In this document: positions 34,902 to 47,582 of the stretch, piece after piece
Layout of the letters: every line of letters starts with the position of its first letter
Numbering within the stretch: position 1 is the first letter of the stretch
Source: Geothrix oryzae
GTDB taxonomy: Bacteria; Acidobacteriota; Holophagae; Holophagales; Holophagaceae
Assembly (NCBI RefSeq): GCF_030295385.1
Contig: NZ_AP027079.1
Span: 1,116,001-1,180,000 of the forward strand
Reading direction: 5' to 3'
Length of the DNA: 64,000 nt
Made by a program: the position numbers and the translations under genes
The notes under the pieces: generated by a model
What the model saw: only the letters and a program-made list of their open reading frames with translations
Databases searched by the model: none
What the model was told of the DNA's origin: nothing

Positions 34902-36244
34902 CGCGCACCTCCGAGGGCTTGCAGGTGCCGGTCGAGCGCCAGCAGGGCCCGCTCACGGTGGGCCCTGCCCTTGGCGGATTTCACCGCCCGGGTCCCTCCC
35001 GTGCGCTTGAGCCCCCGCAAGTCGAGCAGACCTTCGGGAAGGGGCGGCAGCAGCCCGAGCATGGCATTGGTCGGGCCGAAGTCCTTGCTGGAGGCGTGGG
35101 CCAGGTAGTGGAGCAGGCTGCCCAGCACTGTCTCCGGTGGAAAGGGAAGAGCGACGAGGCCTTGCACGGCCCGGTCCACGGCGAAGGCCGCCGCCAAGCC
35201 GCCAGCGGCGGATTCCAGATAGCCCTCCACGCCCGAGAGTTGGCCGGCGATCCACAGGTTCGCAATGGATTTGACAGCAAGTGTCGCATCGAGCATTCGC
35301 GGGGCCTGGATGTAGGTGTTACGGTGGATGCTTCCGAAACGGACGAATTCCGCCACTTCGAGCCCCGGGATCAGGCGGAAGACCTCTTTCTGGGCGCCCC
35401 ACTTCAGACGGGTCTGAAAGCCGACCAGGTTGAAGTGCTCGCCGGCGAGGGTGTCCTGGCGGAGCTGGATGACCGCATGGGGCCAGCGTCCGGTGCGGGG
35501 GTCGTCCAGTCCCACGGGTTTCATGGGGCCGTGACGGAGGGTCTCGCGGCCACGGTCCGCCATCACCTCGATGGGCAGGCAGGCCTCGAAGTAAGGCGTG
35601 TCCACTTCGTGGAGAGGAACGCGCTCGGCGGCGAGCAGCGCATCCAGGAACCGTTCGTACTGCACCTTGTCCATGGGGCAGTTGATGAAGTCCGGGCCGC
35701 CCTTGTCGTAGCGCGCCGCCATCCAGGCGATGCCCATGTCGATGCTGTCCCGTTCGACGATGGGGGCAATCGCATCGTAGAAATGGAGGCTCCCGTTTCC
35801 GGTGAGGTCCGCAAGCCAGGCGGCCAGGGGTTCCGAGGTGAGCGGGCCCGTGGCCAGGATGGTCGGCATCGTGAGATCTGGGCAGGCGACCTGGGCCTCT
35901 TCCCAGCGGATGCGGGGATGGGCCTTCAATTCGGCGGTGACCATCCCGGAGAAGGCCTCCCGGTCGACCGCGAGGCTGTTTCCCGCCGGGACGCGGGTGG
36001 CTTTAGCGCAGCGCAGGATCAGCGAATCCATGCGCCGCAACTCGGCCTTGAGGATCCCGGTGGCGGAGTAGGGATCGTCGCTCTTGAAGGAGTTGGAGCA
36101 GACCATTTCCGCGGCGCGGTCCGTGGAGTGGGCGGGCGTGGTCCACCGCGGCCTCATCTCGGAGATCAGGACCTCGTGGCCCCTTGACGCCAGCTGCCAG
36201 GCGGCTTCCGAGCCAGCCAGGCCCGCCCCGATGATGTGGATCAC
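34898..36244 (-). CDS. trmFO: Methylenetetrahydrofolate-tRNA-(uracil-54-C5)-methyltransferase
   Basis: The 448-residue protein starts MIHIIGAGLAGSEAAWQLAS, the FAD-binding TrmFO N-terminus. EMVCSNSFKSDDP, PAGNSLAVDRE, ATGPLTSEPLAAWL, FINCPMDKVQYERF and GVEGYLESAAGGLAAA follow. It makes m5U54 in the T-loop of tRNAs using methylene-THF as carbon source and FADH2, the folate-dependent counterpart of SAM-dependent TrmA. It is divergent from the rRNA operon, with about 150 bp between its start and the likely rrn promoter. Confidence 0.95.
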   Translation of the reverse strand: MIHIIGAGLAGSEAAWQLASRGHEVLISEMRPRWTTPAHSTDRAAEMVCSNSFKSDDPYSATGILKAELRRMDSLILRCAKATRVPAGNSLAVDREAFSGMVTAELKAHPRIRWEEAQVACPDLTMPTILATGPLTSEPLAAWLADLTGNGSLHFYDAIAPIVERDSIDMGIAWMAARYDKGGPDFINCPMDKVQYERFLDALLAAERVPLHEVDTPYFEACLPIEVMADRGRETLRHGPMKPVGLDDPRTGRWPHAVIQLRQDTLAGEHFNLVGFQTRLKWGAQKEVFRLIPGLEVAEFVRFGSIHRNTYIQAPRMLDATLAVKSIANLWIAGQLSGVEGYLESAAGGLAAAFAVDRAVQGLVALPFPPETVLGSLLHYLAHASSKDFGPTNAMLGLLPPLPEGLLDLRGLKRTGGTRAVKSAKGRAHRERALLALDRHLQALGGAR

Positions 36245-36649
36245 GCGCTCTCCCCGTTTGGGGGGATTCTACCGTCAAGGACGCGTCCGACCTCCTGGCC
36301 CCTCCCCGCCAAAGCGGCTTCCCGGGCGCCGGTATGCCCTTGCCGGGCACGCCGGATGGCCCGATCTTGGGGGTTCCGGGAGGTCACCTGAAATTTTCTA
36401 TTGCGTCATTGGCGACCAGTGATAGTCTGAATGTCCTGCGCAGTTGAGGCTGCGAGGTGCCAGGGGGAGCCGAGAGGCGAGCTTTGGAGCGTGCGGAGAG
36501 CACGGGGCGTCTTTGAAAACCGGATAGAAGATAGGAAGCCTTTGAGGGTTCCGGATCGCGTCTAAGGATGGGGTTCGGGATTCAGAACAATTTTTCGACC
36601 AGAACATTGGCCTGAGAGACGAGAGTCTCGAGGGTAAGAGTTCAGAATG
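36245..36649 (+). promoter_or_regulatory. rRNA operon promoter and 16S leader region
   Basis: This 405-bp gene-free stretch separates trmFO from 16S. An AT-rich block, AAATTTTCTA (36391-36400), directly precedes TTGCGT (36401-36406), a plausible -35 with UP-like element. Downstream candidates for -10 are GATAGT (36421-36426, 14-bp spacing) or TAGTCT (36423-36428, 16-bp spacing); neither is strong. The leader then contains the 5' arm of the 16S processing stem (36507-36529). No coding frame with a good start or plausible composition was found here. Confidence 0.45.
36507..36529 (+). other. 5' arm of the 16S rRNA processing stem
   Basis: These 23 bases are complementary to 38241-38263 downstream of 16S, with a single G-T pair as the only departure from perfect pairing. 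Flanking stems of this kind loop out pre-16S rRNA and are cut by RNase III. Confidence 0.8.
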
Positions 36650-38191
<1,542 letters not shown>

Positions 38192-38240
38192 GGAGAGTCG
38201 CTTTTAGGAGCGACGAAAGGTCAACGCTTCCGATCGAAAT

Positions 38241-38263
38241 TTCTATCCGGTTTTTAAAGACGC
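38241..38263 (+). other. 3' arm of the 16S rRNA processing stem
   Basis: This arm pairs with 36507-36529 across the 16S gene over 23 bases. It lies about 50 bases after the 16S 3' end and before tRNA-Ala, where the RNase III site is expected. Confidence 0.8.
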
Positions 38264-38303
38264 TCGGTCAATCTTTGACGAGCGTGCTTGGGCGTCTGGA
38301 AAC

Positions 38304-38379
38304 GGGCCCGTAGCTCAGCTGGGAGAGCGCCTGGTTTGCATCCAGGAGGTCGTCGGTTCGATCCCGGTCGGGTCCACCA
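38304..38379 (+). tRNA. tRNA-Ala (anticodon TGC)
   Basis: The 76-nt cloverleaf is complete. Acceptor GGGCCCG pairs with CGGGTCC (one G-T), the D arm is GCTC...GAGC, the anticodon stem CCTGG/CCAGG holds loop TTTGCAT, and the T arm has GGTTCGATCCC-like sequence. ACCA is encoded at the 3' end. It lies in the 16S-23S spacer. Confidence 0.97.
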
Positions 38380-38401
38380 ACGCCCGCTGAGGCACAAACT
38401 G

Positions 38402-38479
<78 letters not shown>

Positions 38480-38698
38480 TTTATGCAAGGTTTGAGTTGA
38501 GTTGAGACCTTTCGAGGTTTGAATCCAGCTCAAGGCTGACTCAAGGGTCAGCTGCCGGAAGGCAGAGTTGTTTGACAGTCAAATAGAAGGAATAGAGAAG
38601 GGTGATCCATGGCGTTGAAGTGACGCTGTGGGCTTAAGGCGAGGCAAGTTTAGCGAAATACTCTTAAGGGTCGAAGTCAATGTAATTCATTGATGGAA
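38480..38698 (+). other. tRNA-Ile to 23S spacer with 23S processing-stem 5' arm
   Basis: No gene is present. A small dyad TTTGACAGTCAAA lies at about 38571-38583. The segment 38667-38696, just before 23S, is largely complementary (with G-T pairs and small bulges) to 41636-41667 after 23S. It is the likely RNase III processing stem for pre-23S rRNA. Confidence 0.65.
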
Positions 38699-41635
<2,937 letters not shown>

Positions 41636-41667
41636 TCATCAATCAATTGCATCAACTTCATGACCCT
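41636..41667 (+). other. 3' arm of the 23S rRNA processing stem
   Basis: It pairs with 38667-38696 upstream of 23S through most of its length, with G-T pairs and small bulges. It is placed immediately after the 23S 3' end, as expected for a pre-23S RNase III substrate. Confidence 0.6.
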
Positions 41668-41716
41668 CGAGCGCAACACGCGCCTCGCCCAAATCCCTTC
41701 TCACCCTTCTACCCCT

Positions 41717-41833
41717 TCGTCGTGGCTTTTCCCCAAGGGTCACACCCGTTCCCATCCCGAACACGGCAGTTAAGACTTGGAGGGCCGATGATACTGCTCC
41801 TCACAGGAGTGGAAAAGTAGGTCGCTGCGACGT
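41717..41833 (+). rRNA. rrf: 5S ribosomal RNA
   Basis: The gene is about 117 nt. Terminal helix CGTCGTGGC (41718-41726) pairs with the 3' end (41824-41832) with two G-T pairs. The conserved loop A/B region CCCGTTCCCATCCCGAACACGG is followed by AGTTAAG and a 3' GAAAAGTAGGTCGCTGCGACG. It sits about 80 bases after 23S and ends the rRNA operon. Confidence 0.93.
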
Positions 41834-41842
41834 TAAAATCAG

Positions 41843-41872
41843 ACGGGTCACCCCAACAGGTGACCCGTTTTT
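41843..41872 (+). terminator. Rho-independent terminator of the rRNA operon
   Basis: ACGGGTCACC and GGTGACCCGT form a perfect 10-bp stem around a CCAACA loop, followed by TTTT. It lies ten bases after 5S. Confidence 0.9.
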
Positions 41873-41881
41873 CATGCCGAG

Positions 41882-41904
41882 CCCCCGCATCCGCGGGGGT
41901 TTTT
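41882..41904 (+). terminator. Second tandem terminator after the rRNA operon
   Basis: CCCCCGC, loop ATCC and GCGGGGG form a 7-bp GC stem followed by TTTTT, only ten bases after the first terminator. It lies 45 bp before the ppdK start, so a ppdK promoter must overlap or follow it, or ppdK depends on read-through. Confidence 0.88.
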
Positions 41905-41948
41905 GCGTTCCACGCCGGATACACTGGAAGTTCCGCGTGGAGGAACTG

Positions 41949-44663
41949 ATGAGTAAAGGTGTTTACACCTTTGGGGGGAACCGCAACGAGGGGGGCGCAT
42001 CCATGCGCAACCTGCTCGGAGGCAAGGGGTGCAACCTGGCTGAAATGGCCGGGCTGGGCATTCCGGTGCCTCCGGGATTCACGCTCACGACCGAGCAGTG
42101 CGGCGCCTACTACACGAACGGCCGGCAGCTCAGTGAGGGGCTCAAGGCCGAAGTGCTCGAGGCCCTGAAGTGGCTGGAGGGCGTGCGTGGATGCGGCTTC
42201 GGGGCCGCCGAGAACCCTCTGCTCCTCTCCGTGCGCTCCGGCGCCCGCGTCTCGATGCCGGGCATGATGGATACGGTTCTCAATCTCGGCCTGAACGACC
42301 GCACGGTCGCCGCCTTGGAGCGGGCCAGCGGCAATGCCCGCTTCGCCTGGGATTCCTACCGCCGCTTCATCACCATGTACAGCAATGTGGTGCTGGGCGT
42401 CGAGCACTCGCTCTTTGAGGCGGAACTGGAGCGCGCCAAGGAGCGCTCGGGCAAGCACCAGGACACGGACCTCGATGCCGACGATTGGAAGGGCCTGGTG
42501 TCGGCCTTCAAGGAGATCGTGCTGGAGGAGACCGGCCAGCCCTTCCCGCAGGAGCCCATGGACCAGCTCTGGGGCGCCATCCGCGCCGTCTTCGAGAGCT
42601 GGAACACGGCACGGGCCATCACCTACCGGCGCCTTCACCGCATCCCGGATGACTGGGGCACGGGCGTCAATGTGCAGAGCATGGTCTTCGGCAACATGGG
42701 TGACGACTGCGGCACCGGCGTGGCCTTCACGCGGGATCCTGCCACGGGCGAGCGGCTCTTCTACGGCGAGTACCTCATCAACGCGCAGGGCGAGGATGTG
42801 GTGGCCGGCATCCGCACGCCCCAGCCCATCACGCGGTCGCAGGCCGAAGGTACGGGCCTGAAGAGCCTCGAGGAGGCGATGCCCGCCTCCTTCACGGAGC
42901 TGGACGCCACCTGCCAGCGCTTGGAACACCACTTCAAGGACATGCAGGACATTGAGTTCACCATTGAGCGCGGGAAGCTGTACCTGCTTCAGACGCGCAA
43001 TGGCAAGCGCACGGCCATGGCCAGCATCCGCATCGCCATCGATCTGGTGGACGAGGGCCTCATCGACAGCCGCACCGCGCTCAAGCGCATCGATGCCGAC
43101 AGCCTCTCCCAGCTGCTGGCGCCGGTCTTCGATCCCAAAGAGAAGGACCGCCTCCGGAAGGAAGGCCAGCTGCTGACGAAGGGCCTCAATGCCGGGCCGG
43201 GGGCGGCCACGGGTCGCATCGCCCTCACGGCCGAGCAGGCCGAGACGATGGCCCAGGAGGGCCCCGTGGTGCTCGTGCGCGTGGAGACGAGCCCCGAGGA
43301 CATCTCGGGCATGGTGGCCTCCCAGGGCATTCTCACGGCCCGGGGCGGGATGACGAGCCATGCGGCCGTGGTGGCCCGAGGCATGGGCAAGCCCTGCGTC
43401 TGTGGCGCCTCGGCGCTTCAGATCGACCTGGTCCGCGGCGTGGTGCTGGTGGGCGGGCACGAGCTGAAGGCCGGCCAGGACTGGATCTCCATGGATGGAT
43501 CCACCGGTGAGGTCTTCGCCGGCAAGCTCAGCGCCCATCCCTCCGAGGTCAACCAGGTGCTGGTCGACAACCGGCTCAAGGCCGAAGACAGCCCGCTCTA
43601 CCAACGCTTCGCCAAGATCATGGCCTGGAGCCACGAGGCCAAGCGCATGAAGGTGCGCACCAACGCCGACACGCCGCACGACGCGGCCGTGGCCCGCGCT
43701 TTCGGTGCGGAGGGTATCGGGCTCTGCCGCACGGAGCACATGTTCTTCGAAGGGGATCGCATCCTCGCGGTGCGCGAGATGATCCTGGCCAGCGATGTGG
43801 AGGGCCGCAAGAAGGCCCTGGTGAAGCTGCTGCCCATGCAGCGCGAGGACTTCGAGGGCCTCTTCACGGCCATGAACGGCCTGCCCGTGAACATCCGCCT
43901 GCTGGATCCCCCCCTGCACGAGTTCCTGCCCCAGGACGAGCCGGGCCAGAAAGAGATGGCCGAAGTGCTGGGCGTGGACCTCGGCACCGTGGAACGCCGC
44001 GTGACGCAGCTCCACGAGTTCAATCCCATGATGGGCCATCGCGGCTGCCGTCTCGGCATCACCTTCCCGGAGATCATCCGGATGCAGGTCCGGGCCATCG
44101 CCGAAGCCGCCCTGAATGTGACGGCCCAAGGCATCAAGGCCCTGCCGGAGATCATGGTGCCCCTCATCGGCACCGTGCGCGAGCTGGCCTACACCAAGGC
44201 CGAGATGCTCGACGAGATCGCCCAGGTGAACCAGGAGCGCGGCAGCCAGTTCGCGTGCCCCATCGGCACCATGATCGAGATTCCCCGCGCCGCCATCACT
44301 TCGGACAAGATCGCCCAGGAGGCCGAGTTCTTCAGCTTCGGCACCAATGACCTCACCCAGATGGGCTTCGGCTTCAGCCGCGACGACGCCGGCACCTTCC
44401 TGCCGGAATATGTGGGGAAGAAGATCCTGGAAGACGATCCCTTCCAGAGCCTGGATCAGGAGGGCATCGGCGAGCTGGTCCGGATCTCCTGCGAGAAGGG
44501 TCGCGCCGCGCGTCCCGGGATCAAGCTGGGCGTCTGTGGCGAGCACGGCGGCGATCCCCGCAGCGTGGCCTTCTTCCACCGCGTGGGGCTGGATTATGTG
44601 AGCTGCAGCCCCTACCGCGTGCCCATCGCCACCCTGGCTGCCGCCCAGGCCGCCCTGGATTAG
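41949..44663 (+). CDS. ppdK: Pyruvate, phosphate dikinase
   Basis: The 904-residue protein begins MSKGVYTFGGNRNEGGASMR, and LLGGKGCNLAEMAGLGIPVP marks the nucleotide-binding domain. The phosphohistidine loop GGMTSHAAVVARGMGKPCVCG lies near residue 470. The PEP/pyruvate barrel has LCRTEHMFF, MMGHRGCRLGIT, FSFGTNDLTQM and the catalytic-Cys loop GVCGEHGGDPRS near 862. PPDK interconverts pyruvate+ATP+Pi and PEP+AMP+PPi; in anaerobes it serves glycolysis or gluconeogenesis. GGAGGA five bases before the ATG supports this start over the longer open frame, which would run into the rrn terminators. Confidence 0.96.
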   Translation: MSKGVYTFGGNRNEGGASMRNLLGGKGCNLAEMAGLGIPVPPGFTLTTEQCGAYYTNGRQLSEGLKAEVLEALKWLEGVRGCGFGAAENPLLLSVRSGARVSMPGMMDTVLNLGLNDRTVAALERASGNARFAWDSYRRFITMYSNVVLGVEHSLFEAELERAKERSGKHQDTDLDADDWKGLVSAFKEIVLEETGQPFPQEPMDQLWGAIRAVFESWNTARAITYRRLHRIPDDWGTGVNVQSMVFGNMGDDCGTGVAFTRDPATGERLFYGEYLINAQGEDVVAGIRTPQPITRSQAEGTGLKSLEEAMPASFTELDATCQRLEHHFKDMQDIEFTIERGKLYLLQTRNGKRTAMASIRIAIDLVDEGLIDSRTALKRIDADSLSQLLAPVFDPKEKDRLRKEGQLLTKGLNAGPGAATGRIALTAEQAETMAQEGPVVLVRVETSPEDISGMVASQGILTARGGMTSHAAVVARGMGKPCVCGASALQIDLVRGVVLVGGHELKAGQDWISMDGSTGEVFAGKLSAHPSEVNQVLVDNRLKAEDSPLYQRFAKIMAWSHEAKRMKVRTNADTPHDAAVARAFGAEGIGLCRTEHMFFEGDRILAVREMILASDVEGRKKALVKLLPMQREDFEGLFTAMNGLPVNIRLLDPPLHEFLPQDEPGQKEMAEVLGVDLGTVERRVTQLHEFNPMMGHRGCRLGITFPEIIRMQVRAIAEAALNVTAQGIKALPEIMVPLIGTVRELAYTKAEMLDEIAQVNQERGSQFACPIGTMIEIPRAAITSDKIAQEAEFFSFGTNDLTQMGFGFSRDDAGTFLPEYVGKKILEDDPFQSLDQEGIGELVRISCEKGRAARPGIKLGVCGEHGGDPRSVAFFHRVGLDYVSCSPYRVPIATLAAAQAALD

Positions 44664-44668
44664 GGGCG

Positions 44669-45067
44669 CTACAGGAACGCCACGGACTGCGTGGCCGTGG
44701 TCACGATGAAGCACCGCTCGTTGTTGGATCGCGGATCGGCCGGGAGCAGGAAGAACCCCGGCCGGTCCGGCTGATAGCCCTGGGTGGTGCCCACCAGCAC
44801 TTCCCCATCCTTGAAGGTGACCTGGACCTTCCGCCCCGGCGTCGGCGCGAAGGGGGGGAAGTCGTTGGTCTTGTGGTGGTCTGGATCCCCCTCCAGACGC
44901 CGGACGAAATACACCGCCTTGAGGTCGGGGACCTTCACTTCCTGGGGTTTCGCGCCGTTGCCGGTTCCGGCAAGCAGAATGTGGAAGAGGTTCTTGGTCG
45001 GCAGGAAATCGCTGGTCTGGCCTTTCAGGGTGCTTCCATCCAGGAATCGCGCCACCACTTGGTTCAT
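44669..45067 (-). CDS. Small conserved protein of unknown function
   Basis: The 132-residue protein starts MNQVVARFLDGSTLKGQTSD and continues FLPTKNLFHILLAG, VPDLKAVYFVRRLEGDPDHH, GRKVQVTFKDGEVLVGTTQG and PGFFLLPADPRSNNERCFIV. The repeated pattern F.DG..L.G.T..........F.. suggests two small beta domains. I have the impression of a family common in acidobacteria and deltaproteobacteria, but I cannot name it with certainty. It converges on ppdK with five bases between stops and is divergent from ettA. The frame is open further upstream without a better start. Confidence 0.7.
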   Translation of the reverse strand: MNQVVARFLDGSTLKGQTSDFLPTKNLFHILLAGTGNGAKPQEVKVPDLKAVYFVRRLEGDPDHHKTNDFPPFAPTPGRKVQVTFKDGEVLVGTTQGYQPDRPGFFLLPADPRSNNERCFIVTTATQSVAFL

Positions 45068-45270
45068 GGGAGTCTCCGCGTCGCTTGGGTCCAGAGGGAG
45101 GGGCTGCCGCTTGAATGGATGCGCCAAAATTACAAGCAATCACCTTCGACTGCAAGGTGTCTGCAGGTGCAAGGGGGGTGGCAGGCGAAGGCTCCGCGAC
45201 CGTGACAACGGGGATCCCCGCGATGGGTTCGGCGGGAAGCGCGATAGAATCACCCTTTTCGAGTGATGAC

Positions 45271-46968
45271 ATGGCCAAAACCGCGACCAGGACTCCATCC
45301 GATCAGCCCGAGATCATCTATTCGATGATGCGGGTCAGCAAGATCTACAACAACAAGCCGGTCATCAAGGACATCTCCCTCAGCTACTTCTATGGCGCCA
45401 AGATCGGTGTCCTGGGCCTCAACGGCTCCGGCAAGAGCACCGTGCTGCGCATCATGGCGGGCGTGGACCACGACTTCAACGGCGAAGCCGTGCTCAGCAA
45501 GGGCTACACCACGGGCATCCTGGACCAGGAACCCCAGCTCGATCCCGCCAAGACCGTGCGGGAGATCGTGGAGGAGGGGGCCGCCGAGAAGGTGGGCTGG
45601 CTCAAGGACTACAACGCCATCAGCGACCAGTTCGCCGATCCCGACGCGGACATGGATGTGCTGCTGGCGAAGCAGGCTGAGCTGCAGGACAAGATCGACG
45701 CCCACGACTGCTGGGACCTGGATTCGCGCCTCGAGCAGGCCATGGACGCCCTGCGCTGTCCCGACCCCGACACCAAGATCGCCGTGCTGTCCGGCGGCGA
45801 GCGCCGCCGCGTGGCGCTCTGCCGCCTGCTGCTCCAGGAACCGGACATCCTGCTGCTGGACGAGCCCACCAACCACCTGGATGCCGAGACCGTGGCCTGG
45901 CTGGAGAAGCACCTGCAGGACTACAAGGGCACAGTCATCGCCGTCACCCACGACCGCTACTTCCTGGATCATGTGGCCGAGTGGATCCTCGAGCTGGACC
46001 GGGGCGAGGGCATCCCCTGGAAGGGCAACTACTCCAGCTGGCTGGAGCAGAAGCAGGGCCGCCTGGCCCGCGAGGAGAAGTCGGACCAGAAGCGCCAGAA
46101 GACCCTCGAGCGCGAGCTGGAGTGGATCCGCATGTCGCCCAAGGGCCAGCACGCCAAGAGCAAGGACCGCATCGCCAACTACGAGCGGCTGGCGGGCGAG
46201 GAGGGCCGCCAGAAGGAGCAGGAGCTGGAGATCTACATTCCCAGCGGCCCCCGGCTGGGCGATCTCGTGGCCGAGCTGAACGGCGTCTCCAAGGCCTACG
46301 GCGACCGCGTGCTCTTCGAGAACCTCAGCTTCGCCATTCCCCGCGCCGGGATCCTCGGCGTCATCGGTCCCAACGGCGCCGGCAAGTCCACGCTCCTGCG
46401 CCTGCTCACGGGCCAGGAGACGCCCGATGCCGGCACCATCCGGATCGGGGAGACCGTCCGCATGGCCTATGTGGATCAGCTGCGCGCCAACCTCAACCCC
46501 GACAAGAATGTGTTCGAAGCGGTCTCCGGCGGCTACGAGCAGATCGAGCTGGGCGGCAAGCTCATCAACGCCCGGGCCTGGTTGAGCCGCTTCGGGTTCT
46601 CCGGCGATTCCCAGCAGAAGAAGATTTCCGAGCTGAGCGGCGGGCAGCAGAACCGCCTGAACCTGGCGCTCACCCTGAAGAGCGAATCCAACCTGCTCTT
46701 CTTCGACGAGCCCACCAATGATCTGGATGTGAACACCATGCGCGCCCTGGAGGAGGCCATCGAATCCTTCGCCGGCAGCGCCGTCCTGGTGAGCCACGAC
46801 CGCTGGTTCCTGGATCGCCTGGCCACGCACATCCTGGCCTTCGAGGGTGATTCGCAGGTGCAGTTCTTCGATGGGAACTACAGCCAATACGAGGAATATC
46901 GCAAGGATGTCCTGGGTCTGAAGCCCTTCGATCCCCACCGCATCAAGTACCGCAAGCTGACGCGATGA
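45271..46968 (+). CDS. ettA: Energy-dependent translational throttle protein EttA (ABC-F ATPase)
   Basis: The 565-residue soluble protein has two ABC domains and no membrane segments. IIYSMMRVSKIYNNKPVIKD and GAKIGVLGLNGSGKSTVLRI open the first, with LSGGERRRVALCRLLL and LLLDEPTNHLDAET. GVIGPNGAGKSTLLRLL, LSGGQQNRLNLALTL and FFDEPTNDLDVNTMRALEEA form the second. An arm and a basic linker (KSDQKRQKTLERELEWIRMS, GQHAKSKDRIANYE) lie between, as in EttA. EttA binds the ribosomal E site and gates the first peptide bond according to the ATP/ADP ratio. Its stop overlaps the next start by four bases. Confidence 0.94.
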   Translation: MAKTATRTPSDQPEIIYSMMRVSKIYNNKPVIKDISLSYFYGAKIGVLGLNGSGKSTVLRIMAGVDHDFNGEAVLSKGYTTGILDQEPQLDPAKTVREIVEEGAAEKVGWLKDYNAISDQFADPDADMDVLLAKQAELQDKIDAHDCWDLDSRLEQAMDALRCPDPDTKIAVLSGGERRRVALCRLLLQEPDILLLDEPTNHLDAETVAWLEKHLQDYKGTVIAVTHDRYFLDHVAEWILELDRGEGIPWKGNYSSWLEQKQGRLAREEKSDQKRQKTLERELEWIRMSPKGQHAKSKDRIANYERLAGEEGRQKEQELEIYIPSGPRLGDLVAELNGVSKAYGDRVLFENLSFAIPRAGILGVIGPNGAGKSTLLRLLTGQETPDAGTIRIGETVRMAYVDQLRANLNPDKNVFEAVSGGYEQIELGGKLINARAWLSRFGFSGDSQQKKISELSGGQQNRLNLALTLKSESNLLFFDEPTNDLDVNTMRALEEAIESFAGSAVLVSHDRWFLDRLATHILAFEGDSQVQFFDGNYSQYEEYRKDVLGLKPFDPHRIKYRKLTR

Positions 46969-47582
46969 AGGCCGATGCTTCCCCGGCCGTCCGCCTGACC
47001 CTGCTCTCGGCCGGAGCCGATCTCATCCTGGGCGGAGCTGCGTTGTGGCTGGGACTTTCCGAAGGCGCCATCGCCCTGTGGGGGGTCGGCGGCGCCTCCC
47101 TGCTGCAGATCCCGCCGGCCCTGAGCCTGCGGGGACGCATCCTGGATGGCCTCGGCAACCGGGGACTCGACCGGGAGCGGCTGGTCCTTCGGACCCTCAG
47201 CCACCTCCTGCGCCTCCTGGCTCTGGGGCTTGCCCTGGCTGCGGTCCTGGCGCTCCGGGAGGGCCCCGGGATGCGGGTCGGCTTCTCGACTCTGGGGGTG
47301 GCCATCCTGAGCCTCGCCTTCCAGGTGCCCCTCTGGATCGCGAAGCGGCGTCTGGCCGGAGTCCATCCCGCCCTGGGGTGGGATGCCGACCGCACCCGCG
47401 CCCTGCTGGAGCGGGCGGCCCTGCTCCTGGCGGGCGGTCTGCTGGGCCTCTGGTTCCCCTGGGCCGATGCCATCACGGGGCTGGCGCTGGCCCTCCACCT
47501 CTTCATCCAAGGGCAGGGCCTCGCCAAGGGCACCGCCCTCCGGGCCGCCGCTTGCGGCGGTTGTGGAAGTGGCTGCGGCTGA
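46965..47582 (+). CDS. Degenerate CDF (cation-efflux)-like membrane protein with Cys-rich tail
   Basis: The 205-residue protein has about five or six hydrophobic segments: LLSAGADLILGGAALWLGLS, GAIALWGVGGASLLQIP, LLRLLALGLALAAVLAL, TLGVAILSLAFQVPLWI and LLLAGGLLGLWFPWADAITG. The spacing and the closing W.DAITGLALALHLFIQG resemble CDF transporters (DPI.GL.IA...). The metal-binding HxxxD-type residues of a working CDF are missing. The C-terminus is CGGCGSGCG. It may be a remnant or a new membrane family. It starts inside the ettA stop (ATGA), and its own stop overlaps the methyltransferase start, so all three are probably one transcript. Confidence 0.62.
   Translation: MKADASPAVRLTLLSAGADLILGGAALWLGLSEGAIALWGVGGASLLQIPPALSLRGRILDGLGNRGLDRERLVLRTLSHLLRLLALGLALAAVLALREGPGMRVGFSTLGVAILSLAFQVPLWIAKRRLAGVHPALGWDADRTRALLERAALLLAGGLLGLWFPWADAITGLALALHLFIQGQGLAKGTALRAAACGGCGSGCG

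Noticed and set aside
41709-45278. Minus-strand 1189-codon open frame opposite ppdK
   Set aside because: PPDK is complete with all active-site loops on the plus strand. The antisense frame also runs into 5S rRNA and is rich in Gly/His/Leu without motifs.
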